Positions 46,996 to 58,921 of a DNA stretch of 64,000 nucleotides are shown here, piece after piece. The first letter of the stretch is position 1; every line of letters begins with the position of its first letter. The notes below the pieces were generated by a model. It was not told the origin of the DNA. It was given only the letters and a program-made list of their open reading frames with translations, and searched no databases. Made by a program: the position numbers and the translations under genes. Location: assembly GCA_000320605.2 (NCBI GenBank), contig KB445797.1, forward strand, positions 1,104,899 to 1,168,898. Direction: 5' to 3'. The DNA comes from Gelatoporia subvermispora B (lineage: Eukaryota; Basidiomycota; Agaricomycetes; Polyporales; Gelatoporiaceae).

Positions 46996-48532
46996 ATGCC
47001 GCTCTCGACTATCAGCTCAATATCCACCTCGTCTACCTCGAGCCACTTTTCCGATGGGCTCCCCTTCCCGCGAAACCAGAGCTCGCCTGACTTCGAAGTT
47101 GAGACCTCACTGAGCAAGGCACCACTCGCACCGTCGCAGGCGCGACGGAGGAGAACTTCGGACAAGGATGCGGAGGCAGTCTATCGTTCCAGCGTGTCCG
47201 CGTTGGTAACAGCAAAAACCCGTCCATTCACTGTGTGCGGACGGATACCAGTCGACCCGACTGCGCTCATTTTGTTCTTCCGATCAAAGGCAAGTCGTGC
47301 TGCGCCGCAATACATTTCATTACTGACACTCTTGCAGAGTGGGATCACCCATGCACTCGACTTTCCCATTGACGTCGACTACGACATGCCTCCTTCATTC
47401 GACGTGCTCATTTCGACCTGCCTCTCATATCCGCCGCCTGCGCCTTCTTCATTCCCAGAAACGGGTGCCTTGTTCTACCCTCCGAACCTGGCCCTTACCG
47501 CTACCCTTGAGATTGCGAACCACCCAATATTGGACGCGGTTCGCAACACGCTGTTCCCAGCACTCCCTACAGGTCACTACCTGACGGCGGTCCGGGATAG
47601 GCTCGAGATCTGTCTGAAAGGTAGCAGTAGGTCAGTGCAACCGCGTCCGTCCGACAACCGTGTTGCGACCATAGTCGTGACCCTCCCTGTACGTTTCCGC
47701 GGTGGCGGTCTTGTCGTCCACAACAAGGATGGTCGTGCCGAGACTTTCTACGGCCGTGGTGGGAAAAGCGGTGACATGGAATGGGTCGCTTTCATGTCTG
47801 ACTGTGACTATGAGGTCGAGATGGTGCAAAAGGGCTGCAGGGTGACGATTTCGTATGCGGTGCACCTCAAGACCTTCGGTCCCTCTGGTCTGCAGCCGAA
47901 CCCGCTCATCTCGCCGAGTGACCAATTCCTTGATCTGCTCTCGCCCGTACTGAACATGTCTCGTGGTCGTAAAATTGCGTTCTACCTCAATGGCGAGTAC
48001 GGCGTGGACCCCAGCGAGGTCCTGGCCGAGTCGCTGGTTCCCTATGTAAGCCGCTTCGTGCCTATTGTCATGCGCCTTTACTTACGTCATGATATAGCTC
48101 AAGGGCGGTGATTCAGTCCTCTACCACGCGTTGAAGTTGTACAAGCTGTCTCCCGAGTTACGCTGGACAGCAGGCGGCTACGTTTGGCCGGTGGGCCAAA
48201 CGGTGGAGATTCTGAACGAAGTTCTCGACAGCCCTCCCATCAGCCCTAGCAAGCGCATGGCGTTTTCGCTACTCAACGGCACGGGTATGCGGCACGTTCC
48301 ATCAGTCAGCGTACCACTTAGCGCACCTTCAGAGCCTGGCTCTGATGAGGGCGAGGACCTGAAGACGCGGGTGGAGAAGAGCGGCGCGAAGCCGCTGGCG
48401 GACGAAGAGATCATGCTGCTCTCTGATGCAACGCTGTCTGGCCCCGTCACGAAAGAGCGCGTCCCCTTCGTGTCTGGTGGAGAGTTGGAGAAACTCGTCG
48501 TGAACGTCCTCCTGATCGTCTACATCCCGTGA
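46996..48532 (+). CDS. 2OG-Fe(II) oxygenase-like protein, iron ligands apparently lost
   Basis: Start taken at the first ATG in frame (46996). The order matches a common agaricomycete 2OG-Fe(II) dioxygenase-like family: RPFTVCGRI, ILFFRSK, FPETGALFYPP, YLTAVRDRLEICLKG, IVVTLPVRFRGGGLVV, MEWVAFMSDCDYEV and KGCRVTISYAVHL. Where relatives show PHxDT and the second His (EHEV), this protein reads VQPRPSD and DYEV. The C-terminal Arg in RVTISY is kept. GCAAGT..TTGCAG at 47290-47337 is a likely GC-AG intron of 48 nt, in frame if retained. A last GTGAAC..GCAG intron could move the end to 48585. The family's substrate is unknown; this member may be non-catalytic. Confidence 0.7.
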
Positions 48533-48883
48533 AATTCCCGCAGGTCGGTGACTTTGGGACATTATTCTTGTCTTTTTTTACTTGAAATTATTCAATCTTG
48601 GAAGATACGGACGTTTAGCATAGCTCTGTACTGATGTGTACCATAGTATTACTGTCTCCATGAAATGCTGTACAAATATGAGTCCTTATTGCGAACGATG
48701 TCAAAGCGTGAGAAGCGGCAGCCAATGAGATATGAGGTGTTGCACCTCGGCAAAAGCCGGGTTTGCGCACGGTTCGCTCATCGTGTCCGGCGACGAGCAC
48801 GCTCACCATCTTGCCTCCGCCATCGTCTCCGACGACGAGCATCACCGTCTGTCGCAACTCATAGACGTTCGCCTGGCGTCGCC
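48533..48883. other. Intergenic, complex I subunit promoter
   Basis: About 350 bp, AT-rich at 48550-48680, then pyrimidine-rich before the start at 48884. No gene seen. Confidence 0.4.
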
Positions 48884-51754
48884 ATGTTGCGCCTGGTCTC
48901 CTCGGCGGCGAAGCCTGCGTCGGCGGGCAGGCTCGCTTGCGTCGTCCCCACAAGTAGCTCGTCTCGAGCAGGTATGCATGCCCTCTACCCTCTCCTGCAC
49001 GTCATGACCGCCGACATCACCTTTCAGGCCGTAGAACTTTTGCGTCGTCATCAGCGCGCCAGGCAGATATCACCTTGACTGTCGACGGGAAGGAAGTCAC
49101 CGTGCCTGCTGGTATGCACCTCTTGCCTCTTGCACGATGCAGACTCGTTGAGATCACCTCTGCCAGGTTCCGCGCTGATCCAAGCCTGCGAAGCAGCAGG
49201 TGCAACGATACCACGGTGCGTTGATTCATTGGGTCGTCTGTAATCCCACCACTGAGCGAGCCGCATTGCATCAGATTTTGTTACCATGATAGGTGAGTTT
49301 CGTCGCCCCTGCTGTCCTGCAACAGGCAATACATGCCGAACGGCTGCATCCACCTGGATCCTGCGGCTCCAACGCGTGGCCTTCTTGATTGAGATGACGG
49401 GTACTGACTTGCTTCATGGTAGACTAGCAATTGCTGGTAATTGTCGGTGCGTAGCACTACCTCACCTGGTCAACGTGTCGACTGATTTGTATCTACAGTA
49501 TGTGCCTGGTGGAGGTTGAGAGGTCGCCAAAACCAGTTGCTTCATGGTGTGTTTGATGCCTGCATGTCGGAAATATGCTGAACTTGTCCTTAGCGCCATG
49601 CCTGCAATGCCCGGCGCGAAGGTCTTCACGAACACCCCTCTTGTTCACGAAGCACGGTATGACCACCCTGATGTATTCCCCGAGATGCTATCTGATTAAT
49701 CTGACTTGAACAGAGAGGGTGTCATGGAGTTCTTGCTTGCGAATCACCCACTAGACTGCCCGATTTGCGACCAGGGTGGCGAATGTGACCTGCAAGATCA
49801 ATCTATGCGCTACGGTGCTGACCGCACGCGCTTCCACGAAATCACCGGCAAGCGTGCCGTTGAGGACAAGGACCTCGGACCCCTCGTTAAGACCTCGATG
49901 AACCGTTGTATCCAATGCACGCGTTGCGTCCGTTTCGCCAACGAGGTGGCCGGAGTCGAGGAGCTGGGTACGACTGGTCGTGGAAATGACATGCAAATCG
50001 GCATGTATGTCGAGAAGACGATGAACTCAGAACTGTCTGGCAACATCGTCGACCTCTGCCCTGTTGGTGCACTCACCAGCAAGCCATACGCGTTCCACGC
50101 GCGTTCCTGGGAGCTCAAGCACACTGATTCGGTGGACGTCATGGATGCTGTTGGTTCAAATATCCGCGTTGACTCGCGTGGCGTGGTCGTGATGCGCGTG
50201 CAGCCCCGACCGAACGACGATGTCAACGAGGAGTGGATCAGCGACAAGACTCGCTATGCCTACGACGGTCTCCGGTTCCAGCGGCTGACGACTCCGCTAG
50301 TCAAGCAGGGTGACAGGTTTGTCCCGGCGACATGGGAGAACGCGCTTTCTGCTATTGCGGACGGTCTCGCGCGCACTGGCGCCCAGGGTGACGAGATCAA
50401 GGCTGTCGCTGGTCACCTCGCTGATACCGAGGCAATGGTTGCGCTCAAGGACTTCGTCAACCGTCTTGGTTCGGACAACCTCGCTTTGGATCATGCTGGA
50501 GGACACGCCGCGCCGGTACATGCGGTTGATGTTCGCTCAAATTACCTGTTCAACTCGACTATCCCCGGCGTTGAGGAGGCAGATGCGATCCTGCTTGTCG
50601 GCAGCAACCCACGACACGAAGCCGCTGTGCTTAACTCTCGCATTCGCAAGAGCTGGCTGCACACCAGCCTTGAGGTTGGTCTCATCGGAGAGCGTGTGGA
50701 CACGGCATACGGATACGAGTACCTCGGTGCGGACGCCAAGGCTGTTGCGGACTTCGTTGCGGGCAAGAGCGACTTTGCGAAGAAGTTCAAGTCGGCGAAG
50801 AAGCCATTGATCGTGGTCGGCAGCTCGCTCGTTGAGCACCCCGACGGTGCTGCCATCTACAATGCCCTTGCCAAGTTTGCTGAGCAGAACAAGGAGCAGC
50901 TCGTCACTCCTGAGTGGAACGGCTTCAGCGTTCTGCAGCGCGTATGTCTTGATTCTGCTGCGTAGTCCACCGTAATTGGCTTACATCCGTCCTCAGATCG
51001 CGTCTCGTCCCGCTGCCTACGAAATCGGCTTTGTTCCTTCGAAGAAGGCGTCGACGACCAAGCCCAAGTTCATCTACCTCCTGAACGCGGATGAGGTCGA
51101 CCCCAAGTCGATTCCTCAGGATGCCTTCGTTGTGTACCAGGGTCACCACGGTGACCTCGGCGCGCAGCTTGCCGATGTCTGCCTGCCTGCCTGCGCCTAC
51201 ACTGAGAAGGGTATGACCTGGGTGAATACTGAGGGCCGTGCACAACTCGGTCGTGCCGCTGTGCCGCCCCCGGGCGCCGCTCGGGAGGACTGGAAGATCA
51301 TTCGGTATGTGTCAAGATGACCAGCCCGAATGTGAAGTCGTCGCTGATCCTTTCCCATTTGCAGCGCTCTGTCCGAGGTTGTGGGCTCGCCGCTTCCGTA
51401 CGACGATGTTCTCAGCCTGCGGGATCGCATGTGGGAGATTTCGCCGGCACTAATCCGCTACGACGTCACTGAGCGCACATCGCCTGACGTTGCGCTTGCT
51501 GGCCTCAAGACCCTGATCGCGGGTACCGCGAGTGCGAAGGTCACTGGCGCGCCTCTGAAGAAGCCGATAGATAACTTCTACCAGACCGACCCGATCTCTA
51601 GAGCGTAAGTGACCGATACGTCCTGTCGTTCTGTGGTGCTAACCTTGGCCCCCGCAGATCTGTTACAATGGCGCAGTGCACCCGTGCCTTCGTCAAGGGA
51701 GAAAACTATGGCTTCAGCGAGCTGTCGAGTGCCTCAGAAGCAGCGTACGCATAG
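48884..51754 (+). CDS. NADH:ubiquinone oxidoreductase 75-78 kDa Fe-S subunit (NDUFS1)
   Basis: Exon 1 ([20 protein letters not shown]) is a mitochondrial presequence. Then come [32 protein letters not shown] and an 18-nt microexon (49275-49292) coding FCYHD flanked by split Arg codons. [23 protein letters not shown] and [17 protein letters not shown] follow, giving the [2Fe-2S] N1b ligands. The large exon (49706 on) carries [18 protein letters not shown] (N5, with its His) and [21 protein letters not shown] and [11 protein letters not shown] (N4), then the molybdopterin-oxidoreductase-like domain. Later exons end AAYA-stop at 51754. It is the largest electron-transfer subunit of complex I in the inner mitochondrial membrane. 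All cluster cysteines are intact. Confidence 0.96.
49275..49292 (+). other. 18-nt microexon of the complex I subunit
   Basis: ATTTTGTTACCATGATAG lies between a TGCATCAG acceptor and a GTGAGT donor. With the split Arg codons of both neighbouring exons it reads R-FCYHD-R, supplying one Cys ligand of the N1b cluster. Skipping it would keep the frame but lose the ligand. Confidence 0.8.
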
Positions 51755-52029
51755 CTCATGTAATTAGAGGGAAACGAGAACTTTTATTACTCTCTGACCG
51801 AACGGGTGACGAGACTGGGGCGTCGTTTCAACCTGGGCATGAGATTCGCAATCAAGATGGCATTTGAAATTCGTGATGGACATGAAATGACGAGCCAAGC
51901 ACAATAACGATACAGACAGATGACTACGGGCAAGTTTCTAACACAACGATCTAGATGTCCTTGGTATTCGAGCTATCTATCTAGGGATGAGTAGGGATGG
52001 GACATTATAACTTCTTCGGTCGTGATTCT

Positions 52030-55000
52030 CTAATTCGACTTTTTCCGTAACATGGCCCTCACGCTCCATGTGCGAAGACGGAAGAGATACATGAATGCAA
52101 ACAGTGCGAAGGTCTGTGGGAAAGCAGTTAGCATGCTACTGATGTGAATGTCGCGTAAAATGACATACGTTGAATATGATGTACGCGCAAAGTAGGCCAA
52201 CGTTGCGCCAGCGATGCGAGTAGAAGATATTGAAGCTCTGGCTGAGGAAGGCGTCCGTGGTGCTATACGCACAGTACAAACAGTCGCTAGTGGCGTCGGG
52301 GTTCGTGAGATAGCCGCCAGCCGAAGAGATGAAAGGTCCCAGGAATTGGCTGCAAGACTGCCCGGAAGGCGGCATGATGGGCACGAGCTCGACCGAGCTA
52401 CATGTGATGCTTCGTTTGCCAAGAGCTGGACTGCGCGTCAGCATTGAATGATATCAGATGCGAATGTATGATCTAACCTTGCCCAACAAGACCTTCGATG
52501 ACATAGGTGAAGGGGGATAGGCGATTCATCCACTGCCACCATCCAAGTTCGCGGAAGGGTTGCAAAACACCGTTGCTGGAAATGCCACGATGTCAGAGAA
52601 GAGCCTATGTGCATGAGATAGCTACACTTACAAGATGATAACGAACGAGAACAGGAAACTGAAGATGAGGGCCGCAATCTCGGCATTTGGCGACATTGCT
52701 GCAACCGCCTGTGTGGGGGACGTGTCAGCATTCGGATCGAATTAACATACGAGAGTCGTTCGCGTACCTGACCGATCGTCGTGTAGTACAACGGGAAGAC
52801 CACCGCGAGCATCAAGTAAGTATATCCAGCACGGTCCTCCGGGAAGCCGACGGTCCAGAACCAGCAGAGGAAATACAGCGACGATCCCAGGATGTTCCAA
52901 GGAATCTCGGCCAACAGCTGAGAGCTCAACAGAGCTGTCCAACTGTACATTCTGCTCGGGCGTTCTCGGATCTCATAGACTCTCCTGTGTTCGAGCCAGA
53001 ATACTTGAAGTTGGTTCGAAAGGGGAACACTCAGAATCGTCGACATATAGACAGCCTGTTAACAACACCGTCAGACTGAGGCCAAGATGTCAGAGTAGAT
53101 GAGCACTCACGAAGAGCTGATCCTGAGTTCCCTGGACGGAAGTCTTTGCCTTAAAGAATGTGAAGCCAATGAGAAGGCCGGAAAAGATATTGAGTCCAAA
53201 CTTCGCCATAAGGTAGACCGGGTCCCGCCAGTGGGCTTGGAGGTCGCGTACGATCAACGTTGCAAGCTGATAGGCCCAAGAAGTAGCATATTTGCCCTGA
53301 AGTGTGGCCTTGACTGGTGGACGTTGGCGGCCTTCATCATGGATCGCTTCCAATTGCTGCTGAGCATCGCTGGCTTCGTCGGACTTCTTCCAAATGTCAT
53401 GCCAGTCAGCTACAGTCGTTGCCGTCGCACCCGCGCCGATGACATCAAGAATGTATTCAGCCCTGAAGAAGTCCGGTGTCAGTGGAAGGTTGCCAGAAAT
53501 CACATGTGTCGAAAGACGTACGGGTTCTCGGCCTCTCCGCAGCGGCGGCCACCGTGAGATTCGAAGTACTTAATCAACTGTGTTGACTTGCTCCCGAGGT
53601 CGCCGAAATACACCATCTGGCCACCCTTGCGCAAGAGAAGGAGGCGATCAAACACTTCAAATAGCTCAGCGGAGGGCTGGTGAATTCTGTGTGTGAGGTA
53701 ACATAATTAGCTCCACGTCAGACAACGGTATCTACTTGTGTAGACTCACGTGCAGACGATGGATTGTCCACTGTCAGCGAGATTCCGTAGGAAGCAGACA
53801 ATTGCCCAAGCACTTTGAGAATCCAGACCAGAGGTCGGCTCGTCGAGGAAGATCATCGATGGCTGAGGCAGCGGTTAGATGGTATACAGCACGAAAGAAG
53901 TGACGTTAACCTACCTTCGCAACAAGTTCTACCGCGATAGTTGTGCGCTTCCTGTGCTCGACTCCGAGAGAACCGACTACAGCGTCAGCGTACGCTTCTA
54001 GACCGCACATCTGGAGGCATTTCTCGACACTGTGCAGTGATCAGACACAGCGATACATTGGTAGGATGTGGTAGAACGGCTTACAATGCTTCTTTCTCCG
54101 CGAGGGGAGTCGACTGAGGTTGACGAAGCTTTGCGGAGAAGAGGAGGGCTTCGCGGACTGTCGCCGTGGCCAAATGAGTGTCCATCTGTTGGCAATAGCC
54201 ACTACTCAACGCGTTAGTGAGCGAATACTTATGAACGACCATGGTCAAACTTACGTCTGCGCCTGGAAGTCAGGGGGCAGCGGGTTGCCGTTCATGAAAC
54301 GGTTACCGGTGATGACGCCTCCACTCGTTCTCTCTGATAAAACATTGAGGAGAGTGGTCTACGAGTAAGGTGAGTCGACATCCCTGAATACGCAGCAAAG
54401 AGCACTCACTTTTCCAGCGCCGGATTCTCCCATCAGAGCGGTCAGCTTGCCAGGTGCAACAAAGCCAGATACATTGTCCAATAGACGTCTTTGGCCACCC
54501 TTAACAGGAACAGTGTAGCACAGGTTCTCCCAAGAGAAAGTGTTCCGGGATGCCGGTGCCTCCTTGAGCGCCTCACGAGCAGCCTTCTCTTCCTCGGCGG
54601 CGCTGGCCGCGGTGGAGGCGTCGCTCCTTTGCTTCTCTTCGTCATCGCCATCAGCCTCTTTAACGATAGCGGCCTTAGATCCACGCTTGAATAGCACGAC
54701 CGAGGTCTCCGTCGCAGAACCGGTGTTGACCTCTGTGAGCAACAAGTACAGGCTGACCAGGAAGATACCGAATGCGCAGACAATGCCGAAGTTCTGTTAC
54801 GAGGGTTTGTTTCAGCTCAGCTCGAAAAGTCCGTCCACAGGTAATACCACTTACACGCCATAGGTGACTGTAGACGTAGTTGTAGGACAGACGGAGGTAG
54901 TTGGCACCAGAGACCAGAGTCTGACCAGGGACGGAGCCAACCGTAGTGCAGACCTGGTTCTGCGACGAAACATTTTCGTAGCCTGGACCCTGCGGGACGA

Positions 55001-57709
55001 GCATGGAGCATGGTCCCTCGATGGTGTGGAACTCGTTGACCATAAGTGCCTCGAAGCCATAATGGAGGGGCTGCAGAACAATCAGTCAATGCAGCTGAAC
55101 AAGGACGATCGACTTACGTTAATCCAACTGATCCACTTCAGGGCGCCGATCATATCGGGCATGGGGATCGTGTAACCGGTGTACAGCACCAAGATGAGGA
55201 CGGAGACACCAGCCACCGCCTGCGCCGGAGCAGGGTTTTTGAACGCAGCAGCGAAGACACGGAACCAGGCCTTCATCGTGAGAGTCATTACGTAGACATT
55301 AAGTAGGAATATGCTGTAGAGGGTCGGCGTTGGTCAGTACGGACCGCGCAATGAGAGAAAACGGGCACTGACAAGAATTGGCCGGCAGATTGCTGCAGCC
55401 CAACGAGGAAGTAGAGGATTAACGCAAAACATATGGTAGTAATGAGCGAGAAAGGTGCATCGACCAATGTGAGCGCGAGGGACTCGACGAAGGGGTGGTA
55501 CATAGCAGCCTTAGACTGCCGCAGTAGAATCGGGCGCGAGGCGAAGAGGGCGGGGATTTCAGCCATGGTCGAGATGGCCGCGAACAGGAGCGAGCTGTGC
55601 GAGTTGCTCAGCATTATCAACTGGACCGCACCGCAAAATAGACACTTACAAGAAGAGCACACCTCCGCGCGAGAAGAACGTCGAGGTAGCAGTATTTAGG
55701 CGCAAGAAGACGGTACCGACGATTATAGCCTGCAAGATGAACGAGCTGCACACCAAACCCATCAGTCAACTCGACTCCACAGAAATTCCAATACGAGAGA
55801 GCTACGTACGCGACCTGGATGATTTGCGCGGCCTTGGCTCCGCGGATAATTTGCACCCTGCGCAGCATGAGCGCGCGGACCTGCATCGGGATCGAGATGA
55901 TGTACGGGCTGCCCGTGCGCGTGTAGCGGGCGTGCTCCGCCTGCGCGCTCTCGACATACATCGACGCGCGCTTCGGAGTGTCAACAAACTCGCTACGGTA
56001 CGCAGCCATGTCCTCGCGGTTCCGCTCCGCGAGCTCAGAGTGCTGGAAGTGCTCGGCGAACTCGATCGCGTTGCGCGGGGCACGGCTCTCGAAGCCTGAG
56101 CGCAGGATGCGGCCCTTCGGGTCGGTGACTGCGCGAGAGTTATTCAGCTGTGGGACGAGGGAGGAAAGCGAGAAGAAACACACCTGCGACGAGGAAGTCC
56201 GCGGTGGTCTGACGGTTGGCTGGCTCGTAACCCATGTCGATAAAGTATTGCCGAGCCCGGTTTGCAGGACCGAAATAGGCCATCTTGCCTTCGTAGATGA
56301 CGCAGACCTTATCGAAGTGCTCGTATAAAGACTCTCCGGCCTGGTAGATGGAGACAATGGTGGTGTTGCGCGTAATGTCAGTCGCAATGCGGAGTGCGCG
56401 CACAAATTCGAGGGCAGTGGATGCACTAGAGAGCACGAGTTAGTCAAAGACTAGACGACAGGTGATTATCAGGAAATGCGTACTCTAAACCACGAGTAGA
56501 GCTATCGAATGAAAATATTGAGTAACGGTGAGCGAGCTATTGAGGTCCGACTCACTTGTCCCAAGAGAACAACAGACCGCGGGTGGCCAATGCCTCGCAA
56601 ATTGACACGCGCTTCTTCTCACCGCCAGATACACCTCGGATCGACGAGTCTCCGACAAGGGTGCTCCTCGCGTGTCTCAATCCGAAGACGGTCATGAGAA
56701 CCTCCGTGAAGAGCGCAATCATGTCCTCACGGCTCATGCCCTGAATACGCTTGTGGGGGACACGCGTACGGGCAGCGAATCGGATCGTTTCCTCGACGGT
56801 GAGCGTCGGGAAGTGGATGTCGTCTTCGGGACAGTACTGGACGTCGCCGCGGTAGTGCTTGTGGATATCTTCTGGTGAAAAGGCGTCGTAGCGGACATCG
56901 CCGTACACGGCGTGGTAGTCGCTGCGCTGGTTCGCGAGCACACGCAGGAGTGTACTGCATCCGGCACCCGGGCGCCCAAGAACGACTGCGATGCGAAAAA
57001 AAAAGTAGAATTAGGCTAAACGGAAACAGACTTCATGGCGTCCACGTACGGAGCATTTCTCCTGGCTTAACAACACCCTCGAACCCACTGAGAATATCAC
57101 GCGTCGGCGGATGGCGCGCCGCCTGGATCTTGTCAAGGATACCGAGCGGGTTCGTCTCCGATGCGAGCGTCGGCTGGTACGTCGCACCCGCACCCAGTCC
57201 AACAACCCGCAGGTCATTGAAAACGACACCAAGTTCACGCTTCTTGATGTCGGAACTCTCGAGTCTGAATACACTGTCAGAACGTCGATCCGCCACTAGC
57301 ATGTGATTACGGACCTGCCCATGATGGTCCTTAGTGCCTTCTCGAGATCGTAAGGGCCGTCGCCCGGGATCAACGTGTCGTCAGAGAAGACGGATGCTCC
57401 TTCACTTCGTCCGCTTGACGGACGGGGTTGCTCCTGTCCAAGACTTTCGGAAAGGCGACTGATGTTGCGGCGGAGCTCGTTGACGCCCTCCCGGTCGAAA
57501 AATCCTACATCGACGTGAGACGGCTGCTTCGGCGGCGCGGGCCTCTCAGACGAATTCCCAGACGGCGAGTCGGATTCGAGGAGGTTGTGGATCGCTGCAT
57601 TTCCGTATGCGGCAGCGACAGATGGCCCGCCAGGCAATTCTGGGACGTGATCTCGCTCTTCAAGCGAGTGACCCTGCTCGAGTTCGGCTGGGTCCATGGT
57701 GGTAGACAT
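52030..57709 (-). CDS. Full-length PDR-type ABC transporter (ABCG)
   Basis: Start [20 protein letters not shown]. Arrangement is (NBD-TMD)x2. NBD1 has [12 protein letters not shown] (Walker A, Lys replaced by Cys as usual in PDR), [14 protein letters not shown] (signature) and FSWDNSTRGLDAS (degenerate Walker B/D-loop), the last partly on an 18-nt microexon (56484-56501). TMD1 includes [13 protein letters not shown] and [21 protein letters not shown]2 has [30 protein letters not shown] and [17 protein letters not shown], all canonical. TMD2 includes [17 protein letters not shown] and [17 protein letters not shown]; a Cys-rich loop with SDCLYCAYS precedes the last helix. The protein ends RAMLRKKSN. 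At the plasma membrane it would export hydrophobic drugs and plant/fungal metabolites. About 20 exons. Convergent with the complex I gene. Confidence 0.94.
56484..56501 (-). other. 18-nt microexon of the ABC transporter
   Basis: On the minus strand CTCTACTCGTGGTTTAGA lies between a TCGATAG acceptor and a GTACGC donor. With split codons on both sides it reads N-STRGL-D, the Walker B to D-loop segment of NBD1. Its length is a multiple of three. Confidence 0.78.
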
Positions 57710-58921
57710 GGGACTAGGAAGGAAGGGGACCCGAAAACTAGAATGGAGACTACGATAGACAGAGGACAGAGGAAAAGACCGAGCAGGGAACAGAGGAGTA
57801 GACGCAGGCGTGTAGTATATGTATCTGGCCGGAGGCTGACTACTCCTTGGTGGCAACTCTTTTGGGTTAGCACACCACGGTGTCGTCAGATCCCGTCCTT
57901 ACGAAGGTCGTGAATTGTCCTCTTTTTCCGCGTAGAACGGGAAACCCCTCGGGGCGGCTTGTCATATCGGGACATATAAGCATTGAAGCCGGCCAGAACG
58001 CGTATGCCTGCGCACGCTCTATCCGTCCACATTAGCCCTCATCTGGGCCCCGGGCTCCGAAAGTCAGCTTGATTATGCGTCTCCTCAGAGGATGGGGCTA
58101 TGCATTCCTCGGCCGTCATTGGTCTAGCGAAGGCTAGCGTCAAATCTCTCGCCAATTTTCTCCGACTTTCGGACAATGCTGTCCGCCACTATCCGGCGAC
58201 ATAATGCCTCGAAGTATTTCTCGGTGAATGCTGTAATCCGATATGAGCGCCCGAAGACAGTTTCTATCCTCGCCTTGAACGCTGACCGCAATTTTCATAG
58301 CCAGCGAAAGAGCAATCGGGGGGTGTGGTCAGTCAGGTGAGAGAGAAGATCGGCCAAGGAGATCTGACTCAAAGCGGAGTCGATGTGATCGCGCGGTTCA
58401 GCCGGTCCAAAAAAGGAAGGCGTAGTATAATTGAGCAGCCTACAGTACTCCCGGAGGCTCAAGCGCTCACCCCCGCGAATCCGCTGCTCGGTCTCCCTGA
58501 ACCAGCATACCTATCTATCCTCGAGTGCCGTCATCCGAGACACGGTGGTACACATATTCGAGCGTAATCGAGGAAACCAAATCCTATCAGGACCTGAGTA
58601 ATTCGCCGCCCCAGATCCCGGTCACCATGCAGACAAGATTATCGCTTTATCAGCCACCCCTGTGGCGCCGCGACTGCGGTCTTGCGTAGACCTCACGGCA
58701 TCACATCGTCTACGCCCTCATCATGCCCGACATCTTCCGCACGTACGCAAATCAACGTGTCAACAGAATGCAGCACAGCTATATAGCCGCTACAATCTGA
58801 CATGCCTCAACTGTCAAGGTGATGCAAGGTGATGCATTGCACTGTGAGTCAACGACAAAGTCACTACAGAGTCATTATTGCCAAGGGCTAGCACGCCGTG
58901 CCTGCGTGCGGTACCCCGCGC
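57710..58921. other. Intergenic, ABC transporter upstream region
   Basis: About 1.2 kb with no recognisable gene. Open frames are short and without family patterns. A long upstream region would fit a regulated efflux pump; no specific response element is claimed. Confidence 0.4.
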
